Source of the DNA: Ruegeria intermedia
Lineage (GTDB): Bacteria; Pseudomonadota; Alphaproteobacteria; Rhodobacterales; Rhodobacteraceae
NCBI RefSeq assembly: GCF_900129345.1
Contig: NZ_FQVK01000003.1
Span: forward strand, 124,001-188,000
DNA length: 64,000 nucleotides
Direction of reading: 5' to 3'
Shown here: piece by piece, positions 7,278-15,908 of the stretch
Layout: every line of letters begins with the position of its first letter
Position numbering within the stretch: position 1 is the first letter of the stretch
Notes under the pieces: generated by a model
Told to the model about the DNA's origin: nothing
Databases searched by the model: none
Seen by the model: only the letters and a program-made list of their open reading frames with translations
Program-made: the position numbers and the translations under genes

Positions 7278-9340
7278 CCGTTGCAGCTGATGTTCCCACA
7301 CCCGCGCGGGCGCACCTGACGGCGGGGGCGCAGGCGGCGCTGATCACGCTGATCGTCGGTGCGCTGTGCCTGGCGCTCGAGCCGCATGTGCCCTGGCTGG
7401 TCAAGTGGCCCGCGTCATGGGAGGTGCCGGCCACGCAATGGGTGGGCGCCTTCCTCGACTGGTTTCTGAACGCGATCAAACCCGCGGCCCGGCTGTTTTC
7501 CGATCTGATGGCCTATCCGATGAACTGGGCCAATTTCGTGCTGGGCAATACGCCTTGGCCGATCCTGATCGGGCTGGTGACGGCGCTTGGCTGGTATCTG
7601 GGCGGGTTGCCCATGGCGGCACTGGGCTTTCTGGGCCTCGGCTTCGTGCTGGCCTCGGGTTATTGGGCCGAGAGCATGAACACCTTGGCGCTGGTGGCCG
7701 TTTCGGTTCCGGTCGCGCTGATCGTCGGCAGTGCAATTGGCATTCTGGCCAACGAAGTGCCGCGGGTGAAATCGGTGGTTCAGGCGGTGTTGGACATCAT
7801 GCAGACGGTGCCGACCTTTGCCTATCTGACGCCGTTGCTGTTGTTGTTCGGGTTTGGCCCCGTGGTGGGGCTGATCGCCTCGGCCATCTACGCCGCGCCG
7901 CCGATGGCGCGCAACGTGATGTTGGGGTTGGAGCGCGTCGAGCCCGAGATCAAGGAGGCCGCCATCATGTCGGGCGGCACCCGGTTCCAGCAGCTGTTCC
8001 AGGTGGAAATCCCGGCGGCGGCGACGCAGATCATGGTGGGTGTGAACCAGTGTCTGATGGCGGCCCTGTCGATGGTGATCATCGCTGCGGTCATCGGTGG
8101 ATTCAACGACATCGGCTGGGAGGTCCTGCTGACCATGCGCAAGGCGCAGTTCGGTGAATCTCTGCTGGCCGGCATGGTGATCGTTGTCTTTGCCGTGGTG
8201 ATCGACCGCATGAGCGGCACTTTGGCGACCGAGCGCCAACGCTACGACAACCGCGTCGTCTGGGCGGTTCTCGGCTTTGCGGTGCTGTTCACGCTGCTGT
8301 TCTGGGCGCGGCTGCCCAACCCGTCCGAACTGACGCTGCTGGATCCGGTCGCGCAGGCGGTGGACAGCGGCCTGACGGCCTTTACCCAGGACAACGGCCC
8401 GTGGCTGGATGCGCTCAAGAACAACTCGATGTTCTACGTGCTGCTGCCGCTGCGGATCGGTCTGGATCAGGCGGTTCTGCCCTTTACCTGGGGGTTCCAG
8501 TGGACCCCGGCCATGAGCTTTGGCCTGTTCGCGGTAGGTGCGGCGATCGCCTTGCTGATGGCGTGGCGTGGACACCTGACCGGCGGTCTGGTCACGCTGA
8601 TCCTGATCGGCATGCTCGAGACCGGCATCGCGAACCTGCCATGGCCGTTCGTGCTGACCGGCGCGGCGGCGCTGGGCTGGGTGGCGGGCGGTTGGCGCCT
8701 GGCGGCGTTGTCGGTGGCGCTGCTGAGCACGATCCTGATCTCGGGCCTGTGGGAGAGGGCGCTGCTGTCGCTCTATCTCAGCGGTGCGGCGGTGTTCTTC
8801 TGCGCCGTTGTCGGCGGGCTGATCGGCCTCGCCAGCGCGGTCTGGTCGCCGGTCTGGAAGATCGTGCGCCCGATCTGCGACATGCTGCAGACGATCCCGT
8901 TGTTCGTGTTCCTGATCCCGGTGCTGATGGTGTTCCAGATCGGCGAGTTCTCGGCCTTTCTGGCGATCTGCGCCTATGCGATCGTGCCGATGATCCGTTA
9001 CACCCGTCACGGGCTGGTCAACACCCCGGACGAGATGATGGAGGCCGCGATCGCCAGCGGAGCGACCGAGTGGCAGATCATGCGCGACGTGCGTGCGCCC
9101 TATGCTGCGCCCACGATCCTGCTGGGGCTGAACCAGACGATCCTCTATGCCTTTGCGATGCTGGTGATCGCGGCGCTGATCGGCACGACCGGTCTGGGCC
9201 AGTCGATCTATCTGGCGCTGGGGCAGGCGGATGTGGGCCTGGGCATTTCGGCCGGGGCGGCGATGGCCATTCTGGCACTGATCGCTGACCGCATGGTTCA
9301 GGGCTTTGCCGAAGAACGCCGCAAGGCGTTGGGCCTGTAA
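7274..9340 (+). CDS. Quaternary-amine ABC transporter permease, tandem-fused double permease
   Basis: A 688-residue membrane protein, about twice the length of ProW/OpuAB permeases. It contains two complete copies of the binding-protein-dependent permease domain, each with an EAA coupling loop: EPEIKEAAIMSGG near residue 225 and PDEMMEAAIASGA near residue 590. The two domains resemble each other in order of helices but are well diverged, so the fusion is old. A single polypeptide therefore likely supplies both halves of the channel, giving an asymmetric pore working with the ATPase encoded immediately upstream (ATGA overlap) and the binding protein. The last gene of the three-gene operon. Confidence 0.9.
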   Translation: MTVAADVPTPARAHLTAGAQAALITLIVGALCLALEPHVPWLVKWPASWEVPATQWVGAFLDWFLNAIKPAARLFSDLMAYPMNWANFVLGNTPWPILIGLVTALGWYLGGLPMAALGFLGLGFVLASGYWAESMNTLALVAVSVPVALIVGSAIGILANEVPRVKSVVQAVLDIMQTVPTFAYLTPLLLLFGFGPVVGLIASAIYAAPPMARNVMLGLERVEPEIKEAAIMSGGTRFQQLFQVEIPAAATQIMVGVNQCLMAALSMVIIAAVIGGFNDIGWEVLLTMRKAQFGESLLAGMVIVVFAVVIDRMSGTLATERQRYDNRVVWAVLGFAVLFTLLFWARLPNPSELTLLDPVAQAVDSGLTAFTQDNGPWLDALKNNSMFYVLLPLRIGLDQAVLPFTWGFQWTPAMSFGLFAVGAAIALLMAWRGHLTGGLVTLILIGMLETGIANLPWPFVLTGAAALGWVAGGWRLAALSVALLSTILISGLWERALLSLYLSGAAVFFCAVVGGLIGLASAVWSPVWKIVRPICDMLQTIPLFVFLIPVLMVFQIGEFSAFLAICAYAIVPMIRYTRHGLVNTPDEMMEAAIASGATEWQIMRDVRAPYAAPTILLGLNQTILYAFAMLVIAALIGTTGLGQSIYLALGQADVGLGISAGAAMAILALIADRMVQGFAEERRKALGL

Positions 9341-9445
9341 CTCTGGATCGGGGGCGGTGCAGCTGCCCCCGGCCACACTTGATTTCGGACAAGGACCGGG
9401 GCCGTTTCCCCCGGTATCTCGGGTGCAAAACAGGCGGAGATGACC

Positions 9446-10111
9446 ATGGCCGGTTGGGGCGCTTTTGTTGCTGCACTTCTGATCTTTCTGCTCAGCCACG
9501 CCATTCCGGCGCGTCCGGCAGTGCGCGGGCGGTTGATCGGGTTGATGGGGCGCGGGCCCTATTTCGCGGTCTATTCAGCACTGTCGCTGGCGGTTCTGGC
9601 CTGGCTGATCGTGGCCGCGGCCAACGCGCCCTATGTCGAGGCCATCCCGCCGCTGGCGATCCTGCGCTGGGTGCCGCTGCTGGTGATGCCCGTCGTCTGC
9701 TGGCTGGCGGTGGCCGGGCTGGCGGCGACCAACCCCTTTTCCTTCGGCGGCCTGGGGCGCCGCCCGTTCAACCCCGAGCAGCCCGGCATCCTGCGCACCA
9801 CCCGCCACCCGATCCTGCTGGCGATGATGCTGTGGGCGCTGGCGCATCTGCTGGCCAATGGCAGCCTGGCGCATGTGGTTTTGTTCGGACTGTTCGCGGG
9901 TTTTGCCTGGATGGGCATGGCCCTGATCGACAGGCGCAAGGCGCGCGAGATGGGGGCCGATTGGCCGCACCTGTCGCGCAACACCGCACGCCTGTCGTTG
10001 CGGCTGCCGCGCCCCTGGCCGAGGCCCTGGGTCTGGTTGGTGGCGGCGCTGGCCTATGTCGCTTTGTTGCACCTGCACGCGCCGGTGATCGGAGTGCCTC
10101 CGTTGCCTTGA
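9446..10111 (+). CDS. NnrU-family membrane protein
   Basis: A 221-residue polytopic membrane protein with about six helices. The pattern matches NnrU/isoprenylcysteine-methyltransferase-like proteins: SHAIPARPAVRGRLIGLMG near the start, GRRPFNPEQPGILRTTRHP in the middle (the arginine/histidine loop shared with methyltransferases of this fold), and GADWPHLSRNT near the end. NnrU was named for nitric-oxide metabolism regions in Rhodobacter, but no denitrification gene is nearby, so its role here is open. I start at 9446 (MAGWG) because GGAG ends 6 bases upstream; an ATG at 9440 lies inside that site. Confidence 0.8.
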   Translation: MAGWGAFVAALLIFLLSHAIPARPAVRGRLIGLMGRGPYFAVYSALSLAVLAWLIVAAANAPYVEAIPPLAILRWVPLLVMPVVCWLAVAGLAATNPFSFGGLGRRPFNPEQPGILRTTRHPILLAMMLWALAHLLANGSLAHVVLFGLFAGFAWMGMALIDRRKAREMGADWPHLSRNTARLSLRLPRPWPRPWVWLVAALAYVALLHLHAPVIGVPPLP

Positions 10112-10182
10112 TGCGGGTGCTGGAAGGGGCGCCCCATGCGTGCTAATTGAAACAACAAGATGAAACCCAGAAAGGTCTGCCG

Positions 10183-10704
10183 ATGCACCTGGCCTATGTC
10201 ACCACTACCGATCGCGGCGCAACCGACCGCCTGCTGAGCGCGGTAGCCGAACGTCTGCTGGCCAAGGGCGCCCGTCTGGCCGGTGTGGTTCAGACCAACA
10301 CCGAATGCGCCGACAGCAGCAAATGCGACATGGACCTGCGCGTGCTGCCGGATGGCGAAACCATCCGCATCTCGCAATCGCTGGGCAGCCAGTCGCGCGG
10401 GTGCCGGCTGGACCCGGCGGCGTTGGAGCAGGCGGTGGGCCATGTGACGGCGTCTTTGGCCGACCGTCCGCAATTGCTGATCGTCAACAAGTTCGGCAAG
10501 CACGAGGCCGATGGCCGTGGGTTCCGCCACGTCATCGGCGAGGCGCTGGCGCTGGATATCCCGGTGCTGGTCGGGGTCAACGGCCTGAACCGCGACAAGT
10601 TCGTGGATTTCACCGATGGCGCGGCGCAGGCGCTTGAGCCCGATCTGGAGGCCATCGAGGCCTGGTTCGACAGCGTCGCCAAACTGCGGCCTGCCGCCGA
10701 ATAG
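10183..10704 (+). CDS. DUF2478 protein
   Basis: A 173-residue soluble protein. It opens with a beta-strand and turn (MHLAYVTTTDRGATDRLLSAV), has a Cys pair in ECADSSKCDMDLRVLPDG, then SRGCRLDP, a Walker-B-like strand (QLLIVNKFGKHEADGRG) and VLVGVNGLNRDKFVDF. This matches the DUF2478 family, small proteins with a P-loop-like fold whose P-loop is degenerate; some occur next to molybdenum or nitrogenase genes. The start at 10183 is chosen because AAAGG is 7 bases upstream; the frame extends to 10147. No functional partner is obvious here. Confidence 0.7.
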   Translation: MHLAYVTTTDRGATDRLLSAVAERLLAKGARLAGVVQTNTECADSSKCDMDLRVLPDGETIRISQSLGSQSRGCRLDPAALEQAVGHVTASLADRPQLLIVNKFGKHEADGRGFRHVIGEALALDIPVLVGVNGLNRDKFVDFTDGAAQALEPDLEAIEAWFDSVAKLRPAAE

Positions 10705-10794
10705 CAGCTTTCCCGACGTAACGTCCTGAAAACCGGGCTTGTTCGGTTTCGTGCTGGCTGCAATCCTCTGCCCCGGATGGGAGGAGGATCAGCC

Positions 10795-12042
10795 ATGTGG
10801 CAGAACTGGGCAGGCAACCAGACCAGCCAAATACGGCCCAAGCGGCCGACCACGACCGAAGAGTTGCAGCAACTGATCGCCTCGGCCGAAACCCTGCGTC
10901 CGGTCGGGGCAGGGCATTCCTTCACCCCGCTGGTTCCGGGGGCGCATCATATCATTGATCTGACAGCCTTGAACCTGCCCGCCGTGACGCGGGTCGATGG
11001 CGAGCAGGCCTGGGTCAACGCCAATGCCCGTCTGCGGGATCTGTCACCGGCGTTGGCCCGGCACGGCATGGCCTTCCGCAATCTGGGTGATATCAACGTG
11101 CAGACACTGGCCGGCGCGGCGGCCACGGCGACTCATGGCACCGGGCGTACCCTGCCGTGCCTGTCTGCCGAGATCACCGCGGCCCGGCTGATCGGCGCCG
11201 ACGGACAGACCCTGACCACCGACGACATTCCGCTGAACATGGTGCAGGTCTCGCTGGGTCTGCTGGGCATCGTGACCGAGGCGCAGATCAACGTCGTGCC
11301 GAAATACAACCTGTGCCGCCGGGTGCGTCTGTCAGACCTGCAGGACACATTGGAGCGCATGCACCAGCATTGGGACGAGAACCGGAATTTCGAGTTCTTC
11401 TACATCCCCTTCACCGGCAAGACCGTTGAAATCCGGCATGAAATCACCGACGCGCCCGAGACCCGTGCGCCGCGCGATCTGGACATGATCGCCGTCAAGG
11501 TTCTGAAGCTGGCGCGCAATGCGGGTCGCCTCAGCCCTGGCCTGCGGCGCGCCCTGCTGCGTCTGCTGACGCTGGCCCAGTCCGACGAGGACTATGTCGG
11601 CGAAAGCTGGCGTGTTCTGTGCAGCGACCGGCAGATCCGGTTCAAGGAAATGGAATACCACCTGCCGCCGGAAAACGCCCGGGACGTGCTGTCCGAACTG
11701 ATCCGGCGGTTGGAGCGTGACCATGCCGGCATCTATCTCCCCATCGAGGTGCGGCAGACCGCAGGCGACGACGCCAGCCTGTCACCATTCCAAGGTGGCC
11801 CACGGGTATCGGTTGCCATCCACACCGATGCGAAGGAAGGCCATCTGCGCTATTTCGAGGCGATAGAGCCGCTGTTCCTGCAGGCCAGCGGCCGCCCCCA
11901 TTGGGGCAAGTTGCATAGCCTGACCTATTCCGAGCTGTCGCGCCTCTATCCCGATTTCGATGCCTTCTGCGCATTGCGCGAAAAGCTGGACCCAAAGGGC
12001 AAGTTCCTGACGCCCGCGCTGGCCCGGATGTTTCGCCCATGA
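10795..12042 (+). CDS. FAD-linked sugar-1,4-lactone oxidase (D-arabinono-1,4-lactone oxidase family)
   Basis: A 415-residue vanillyl-alcohol-oxidase-fold flavoenzyme. The FAD-binding PP-loop reads RPVGAGHSFTPL (about residues 31-42), whose His is the usual covalent flavin site, followed by NLGDINVQTLAGAAATATHGTG. The C-terminal ALO domain carries the HWxK signature (RPHWGKLHSL) and ends KLDPKGKFL. It should oxidise an aldonolactone or a related sugar or polyol, using oxygen or another acceptor. A strong GAGGAGG (10781-10787) lies 7 bases before the ATG. The stop overlaps the next start (ATGA), so the two products are made together. Confidence 0.85.
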   Translation: MWQNWAGNQTSQIRPKRPTTTEELQQLIASAETLRPVGAGHSFTPLVPGAHHIIDLTALNLPAVTRVDGEQAWVNANARLRDLSPALARHGMAFRNLGDINVQTLAGAAATATHGTGRTLPCLSAEITAARLIGADGQTLTTDDIPLNMVQVSLGLLGIVTEAQINVVPKYNLCRRVRLSDLQDTLERMHQHWDENRNFEFFYIPFTGKTVEIRHEITDAPETRAPRDLDMIAVKVLKLARNAGRLSPGLRRALLRLLTLAQSDEDYVGESWRVLCSDRQIRFKEMEYHLPPENARDVLSELIRRLERDHAGIYLPIEVRQTAGDDASLSPFQGGPRVSVAIHTDAKEGHLRYFEAIEPLFLQASGRPHWGKLHSLTYSELSRLYPDFDAFCALREKLDPKGKFLTPALARMFRP

Positions 12043-13160
12043 CCGCAGAGTATCTTGAACTTCTCGCTCAAGCGCTGCACGATCATGGCGTCGATCGGCC
12101 GGTTGCCGTCGTCGATCTGGACCGGGTCGAGGCGAATTGCGACGCCGCCCGCGCGGGGCTGGGCCACGGTCTGCAGGCCCGGTTGGTGGCCAAATCGCTG
12201 CCGTGCCTGTCTCTGCTGGACCATATCCGCACCCGGATTCCGACATCGGGCCTGATGAGCTTTTCCGAACCCATGCTGTCGGCCCTGCTGGCCGCCGAGC
12301 CGGACACCGACCATCTGCTGGGCAAGCCGCTGCCGGTGACGGCCGCCCGGCGGATTCTTGAGACGCATCCCGACGCCGCCCGACGGGTGCAGTGGCTGAT
12401 CGACACGCCTCAGAGGCTGGATGCGTATCTGTCGCTGGCCACTGACACGGGCCAAACCCTGCGCTTGTCGCTCGAGATCGACGTGGGCCTGCACCGCGGC
12501 GGGTTGACCCCCGATCAGGTCGCAGGCGTCGCGGCACGGATCGCGGATCACGCCCATGCCGCTCTGTCGGGGGTGATGGGGTACGAAGTGCATCTGGCCA
12601 AACTGCCTGCGCCGCTTCGGCGCCGCGCGCGGCGCGCCAGTGCGAAAGCATATGAACGGGCGGTCGCTGCACTGGGGCAGGGGGCGCAGGGGCTGTGCCT
12701 GAACACCGGTGGCAGCCTGACCTTTCAGGATCCGGCCACGCAGAGCCTGGCGACCGAGGTCGCCTTTGGGTCGGTTCTGGTGAAACCCTCGGATTTCGAC
12801 CACGCATCGACCGGGGCGTATCTGCCCGCCCTGTTCCTGGCCACGCCGATCCTCAAGGTGATGCCGCGCAACCCGGTGCCGGGGATCGACCTGCCCGGAC
12901 TGCGCCGGACGAACCTCGCCATTTCCGGCGGACATTACCTGGCCAGCCCCGTCTGGCCCGAGGGGTTCGGCTATTCCGGCGTGTTCGGGCGTTCAAGCAA
13001 TCAAGAGGTCTGGGTTGGTCCCAAAACGACAAAGGCGCAGCCCGACGATATCGCCTTGCTGCGCCCCAGTCAGAGTGAAGCGGTTTTGAACCAGTTCGGC
13101 ACGGTTCTGGCCCTGCGGCAGGGGCGGGTCGTGGCCGAATGGGCCTGCCTGCCCAACTGA
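12039..13160 (+). CDS. PLP-dependent fold-III enzyme (alanine racemase / D-threonine aldolase-like)
   Basis: A 373-residue protein of the alanine racemase-like fold. The N-terminal barrel has AVVDLDRVEANCDAAR and then RLVAKSLPCLSLL, where the Lys of VAKS should bind PLP. Later barrel strands read LSLEIDVGLHRGGL and SGVMGYEVHLAKL, and the phosphate loop region is CLNTGGSLTF. The C-terminal part resembles D-serine dehydratase/D-threonine aldolase enzymes more than alanine racemase. It is coupled by a 4-bp overlap to the lactone oxidase, suggesting a shared pathway, perhaps on a hydroxy amino acid or amino-sugar-derived compound. The exact reaction cannot be read from the sequence. Confidence 0.75.
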   Translation: MTAEYLELLAQALHDHGVDRPVAVVDLDRVEANCDAARAGLGHGLQARLVAKSLPCLSLLDHIRTRIPTSGLMSFSEPMLSALLAAEPDTDHLLGKPLPVTAARRILETHPDAARRVQWLIDTPQRLDAYLSLATDTGQTLRLSLEIDVGLHRGGLTPDQVAGVAARIADHAHAALSGVMGYEVHLAKLPAPLRRRARRASAKAYERAVAALGQGAQGLCLNTGGSLTFQDPATQSLATEVAFGSVLVKPSDFDHASTGAYLPALFLATPILKVMPRNPVPGIDLPGLRRTNLAISGGHYLASPVWPEGFGYSGVFGRSSNQEVWVGPKTTKAQPDDIALLRPSQSEAVLNQFGTVLALRQGRVVAEWACLPN

Positions 13161-13166
13161 CGCCGG

Positions 13167-13922
13167 TCAGATCGCCAAGTATTCCTCGCGCAGCTGGGTG
13201 TTTTCCAGCACTTCGTCAGCAGTGCCGTCAAACACGATGCAGCCGGTGTCCAGAATGATCGCGCGGTCGGCCAGTTGCAGCGCGCGTACCGCGTTCTGCT
13301 CGACGATGATGGTGGTCATGCCCTGCTGCTTGATGTGGATCAGAGTCTTTTCGATCTCGTCCACGATCACCGGGGCCAGCCCCTCGTAGGGTTCGTCCAG
13401 CAGCAGCACCTTGATGTCCCGGGCCAACGCACGGGCGATGGACAGCATCTGCTGTTCGCCGCCCGAAAGGGTCACGCCCTCCTGCTTGCGCCTTTCGCCC
13501 AGACGCGGGAACAGCTCGTAGATCCGTTCCAGCGACCAGCCGATCGGGGGGGCGATCTGGGCCAGTTGCAGGTTCTCCTCGACCGTCAGGCCGGGGATGA
13601 TCCGCCGATCCTCGGGGACAAGGCCCAGCCCTGCTGCCGCGGCCTCGTAGCTGGTCATATTGTGCAGCGGCTTGTGGTCCAGCCAGATCTCGCCGTGGCG
13701 CACCTCGGGCTCGTTTACCCGCGCGATCGAGCGTAGGGTCGAAGTCTTGCCGGCCCCGTTGCGACCCAGCAGGGCCAGGATCTCGCCCTCGTGGACGTTG
13801 AAGCTGACGCCTTGGACGATGTAGCTTTCGCCATAGTACGAATGCATGTCCCACACCGACAGGAACGAAGGCGCGGTGCTGGCCATGTTGGCGTTTCTCG
13901 AAAAGTCAGGTTTCTCGTTCAT
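13167..13922 (-). CDS. livF: Liv-type ABC transporter ATP-binding protein (LivF)
   Basis: A 251-residue ABC ATPase, the second of two in a branched-chain amino acid/amide (HAAT) transporter. Visible are Walker A GRNGAGKTS, signature LSGGEQQMLSIARAL, Walker B LLLDEPYEGLAP and H-loop region IIVEQNAVRAL; the EQN in place of an exact EHD is typical of LivF. The N-terminal 16 residues before FLSVWDMHSYYG are extra, so an internal ATG at 13886 is also possible. Last gene of the minus-strand operon; it converges on the PLP-enzyme gene with a 6-bp gap. Confidence 0.9.
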   Translation of the reverse strand: MNEKPDFSRNANMASTAPSFLSVWDMHSYYGESYIVQGVSFNVHEGEILALLGRNGAGKTSTLRSIARVNEPEVRHGEIWLDHKPLHNMTSYEAAAAGLGLVPEDRRIIPGLTVEENLQLAQIAPPIGWSLERIYELFPRLGERRKQEGVTLSGGEQQMLSIARALARDIKVLLLDEPYEGLAPVIVDEIEKTLIHIKQQGMTTIIVEQNAVRALQLADRAIILDTGCIVFDGTADEVLENTQLREEYLAI

Positions 13923-13931
13923 AGCTTTTCC

Positions 13932-14687
13932 TCACGCCGCCTCGCCCAGATAGGCTTCTCGGACCTTGGGGTTTCCGCGGATGTTTTCGGGGGTGTCCTC
14001 GACCAGCGGCGTGCCCTGCGCCAGAACGGTGATCCGCTCGGCCAGGCTGAACACCACATGCATGTCGTGCTCGATGATCGCGATGGTGATGTCACGCTCG
14101 TCCTTGATCTGTTTCAGCAGGTCGATGGTGTTGTTGGTGTCGGCCCGTGCCATCCCGGCCGTGGGCTCGTCCAACAACAGCAGGCGCGGCTTCTGGCTGA
14201 GGCACATGCCGATCTCGAGCCGCCGTTTGTCGCCGCGCGACAGCGAGGCTGAATGCATGTGCCGCTTGTCGGCCATGTTCATCTCTTCCAGCATGGCCTC
14301 GGCCTGTTCGACCACCTCTTTTTCGTTGGCGATGGTCTCGTAGGCGTGCATGCGGAATGCCCCGTCGCGCATCGCGAAGATCGGGATCAGCATATTTTCC
14401 ATCACGGTCAGTTCGCCAAAGATCTCGGGTGTCTGGAACACCCGGCTGATGCCCATCTGGTTGATCTGGTACGGCTCGCGCCCCAGCACCGACTGGTTGT
14501 CGAACAAGACCGAACCGGTATCCGGGATCAGCTTGCCCACCAGGCAGTTCAGCAGGGTGGACTTGCCCGCCCCGTTGGGGCCGATGATCGCATGGACCGA
14601 GTTTTCCTCGACGCTCAGGTTCACGTCCGTCAGGGCCTTGAGGCCGCCGAAGCGCTTGCTGACATCTTTTACTTTCAGAATTGCCAT
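13932..14687 (-). CDS. livG: Liv-type ABC transporter ATP-binding protein (LivG)
   Basis: A 251-residue ABC ATPase with Walker [15 protein letters not shown], the LivG-type long insertion after VFQTPEIFGELTVMENM, signature SRGDKRRLEIGMCL (SRGD replaces the canonical SGG, a small oddity), Walker B LLLDEPTAGM, and IAIIEHDMHVVFSLAERI. The C-terminal NPKVREAYLGE is characteristic of LivG. It lies 12 bp after livM and 9 bp before livF and will be co-transcribed. It pairs with LivF as a heterodimer under the LivH-LivM membrane pair. Confidence 0.92.
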   Translation of the reverse strand: MAILKVKDVSKRFGGLKALTDVNLSVEENSVHAIIGPNGAGKSTLLNCLVGKLIPDTGSVLFDNQSVLGREPYQINQMGISRVFQTPEIFGELTVMENMLIPIFAMRDGAFRMHAYETIANEKEVVEQAEAMLEEMNMADKRHMHSASLSRGDKRRLEIGMCLSQKPRLLLLDEPTAGMARADTNNTIDLLKQIKDERDITIAIIEHDMHVVFSLAERITVLAQGTPLVEDTPENIRGNPKVREAYLGEAA

Positions 14688-14699
14688 TGACGCGTTCCC

Positions 14700-15905
14700 T
14701 TATTCTGCCGGCTCGGTTTTGCCCTCGCGGGTGTCATCCCCGCCAACGCTTTTGCGGCGGATCCAGTTCAGCAACCGCTGACCGCCCTCGACCAGCCCGC
14801 CGGGCAGGTAGATCACCACCAGCATGAACAGGATGCCCAGGGTCAGGTGCCAGCCCTTGCCGATGAACGGGTGGATGATGAAGACCACCGCGTCCTCGAG
14901 CCCGTCGGGCAGGAAGGCGAACCAGCTGTGCAGCACGTTGTCGTTGATCTTCGAGAAGATGTTCTCGAAATACTTGATGAAGCCCGCGCCCAGAACCGGT
15001 CCGATCAGGGTGCCGGTGCCGCCCAGGATGGTCATCAGAACGACCTCGCCCGAGGCGGTCCATTGCATCCGTTCTGCGCCGGCCAGCGGGTCCATCGCCG
15101 CCATCAGGCCACCGGCCAGGCCGGCATACATGCCCGAGATCACGAAAGCGGCCAGAGTGTAGGGCTTGGAGTTTAGGCCGGTATAGTTCATCCGCTGCTG
15201 GTTCGACTTCACCGCTCGCAGCATCATGCCGAAGGGCGAACGGAAGATGCGGATCGCCAGATAGAACACCACCATCATGATCACCGCGCACAGATAGTAG
15301 CCCGCGTTGAAGTCAAAGCTCCACGCGCCCACATCCATCGTGTAGGTCGCGCGCATCGGCAGTCCGAACAGATGCGGCAGATCGGGCGCATTGGCCCCCT
15401 GCAGGATCTGCGGGTCATCGGCATAGACCTGCAGGCCGGTTTCGCCGTTGGTCAGGTTGAACTTGGGGTTCGACAGCACCGAATAGGCCAGCGCAAAGCT
15501 CATCTGCGCGAAGGCCAGCGTCAGGATCGAGAAGTAGATCCCCGACCGTCGCAGGCTGACATAGCCGATCAGAACCGAGAACAGCCCGGCGACCACGACG
15601 CTCAGCGCGATGGCCGGGATGACGTTGTAGCTGAGCAGCTTGAACATCCAGACGGCCGAGTAGGAACCCACCCCCAGAAAGGCCGCGTGGCCAAAGGACA
15701 GGTATCCGGTCAGGCCGAACAGGATGTTGAACCCGATGGCAAAGATGCCGAAGATCACGAACCGCTGCATCAGGTCCGGATAGCCCGCGTTAAACTGCGC
15801 CATGGCGCTGTCAGTGGGGAAGGGGTTCAGGATGAAGGGGGCCAGCAGCGTCAGGATTGCGACGATGATCAGCAGGCTTGTGTCTTTTTTGTTCAGTCCC
15901 AGCAT
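14700..15905 (-). CDS. livM: Liv-type ABC transporter permease (LivM)
   Basis: A 401-residue membrane protein with about ten helices and the LivM motif [21 protein letters not shown] near residue 65, and [20 protein letters not shown] near 310. The C-terminus after the last helix is a charged tail (about 25 residues). It follows livH with 3 bp between stop and start. Permeases of this group import branched-chain amino acids, urea or short amides; the substrate cannot be fixed from the permease alone. Confidence 0.92.
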   Translation of the reverse strand: MLGLNKKDTSLLIIVAILTLLAPFILNPFPTDSAMAQFNAGYPDLMQRFVIFGIFAIGFNILFGLTGYLSFGHAAFLGVGSYSAVWMFKLLSYNVIPAIALSVVVAGLFSVLIGYVSLRRSGIYFSILTLAFAQMSFALAYSVLSNPKFNLTNGETGLQVYADDPQILQGANAPDLPHLFGLPMRATYTMDVGAWSFDFNAGYYLCAVIMMVVFYLAIRIFRSPFGMMLRAVKSNQQRMNYTGLNSKPYTLAAFVISGMYAGLAGGLMAAMDPLAGAERMQWTASGEVVLMTILGGTGTLIGPVLGAGFIKYFENIFSKINDNVLHSWFAFLPDGLEDAVVFIIHPFIGKGWHLTLGILFMLVVIYLPGGLVEGGQRLLNWIRRKSVGGDDTREGKTEPAE

Positions 15906-15908
15906 GGG

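Noticed and set aside
7415-9499. A 694-residue open frame antisense to the double permease
   Set aside because: Extremely rich in Arg, Gln, His and Asp and with no family motifs; it is the shadow of a high-GC membrane-protein gene on the other strand.
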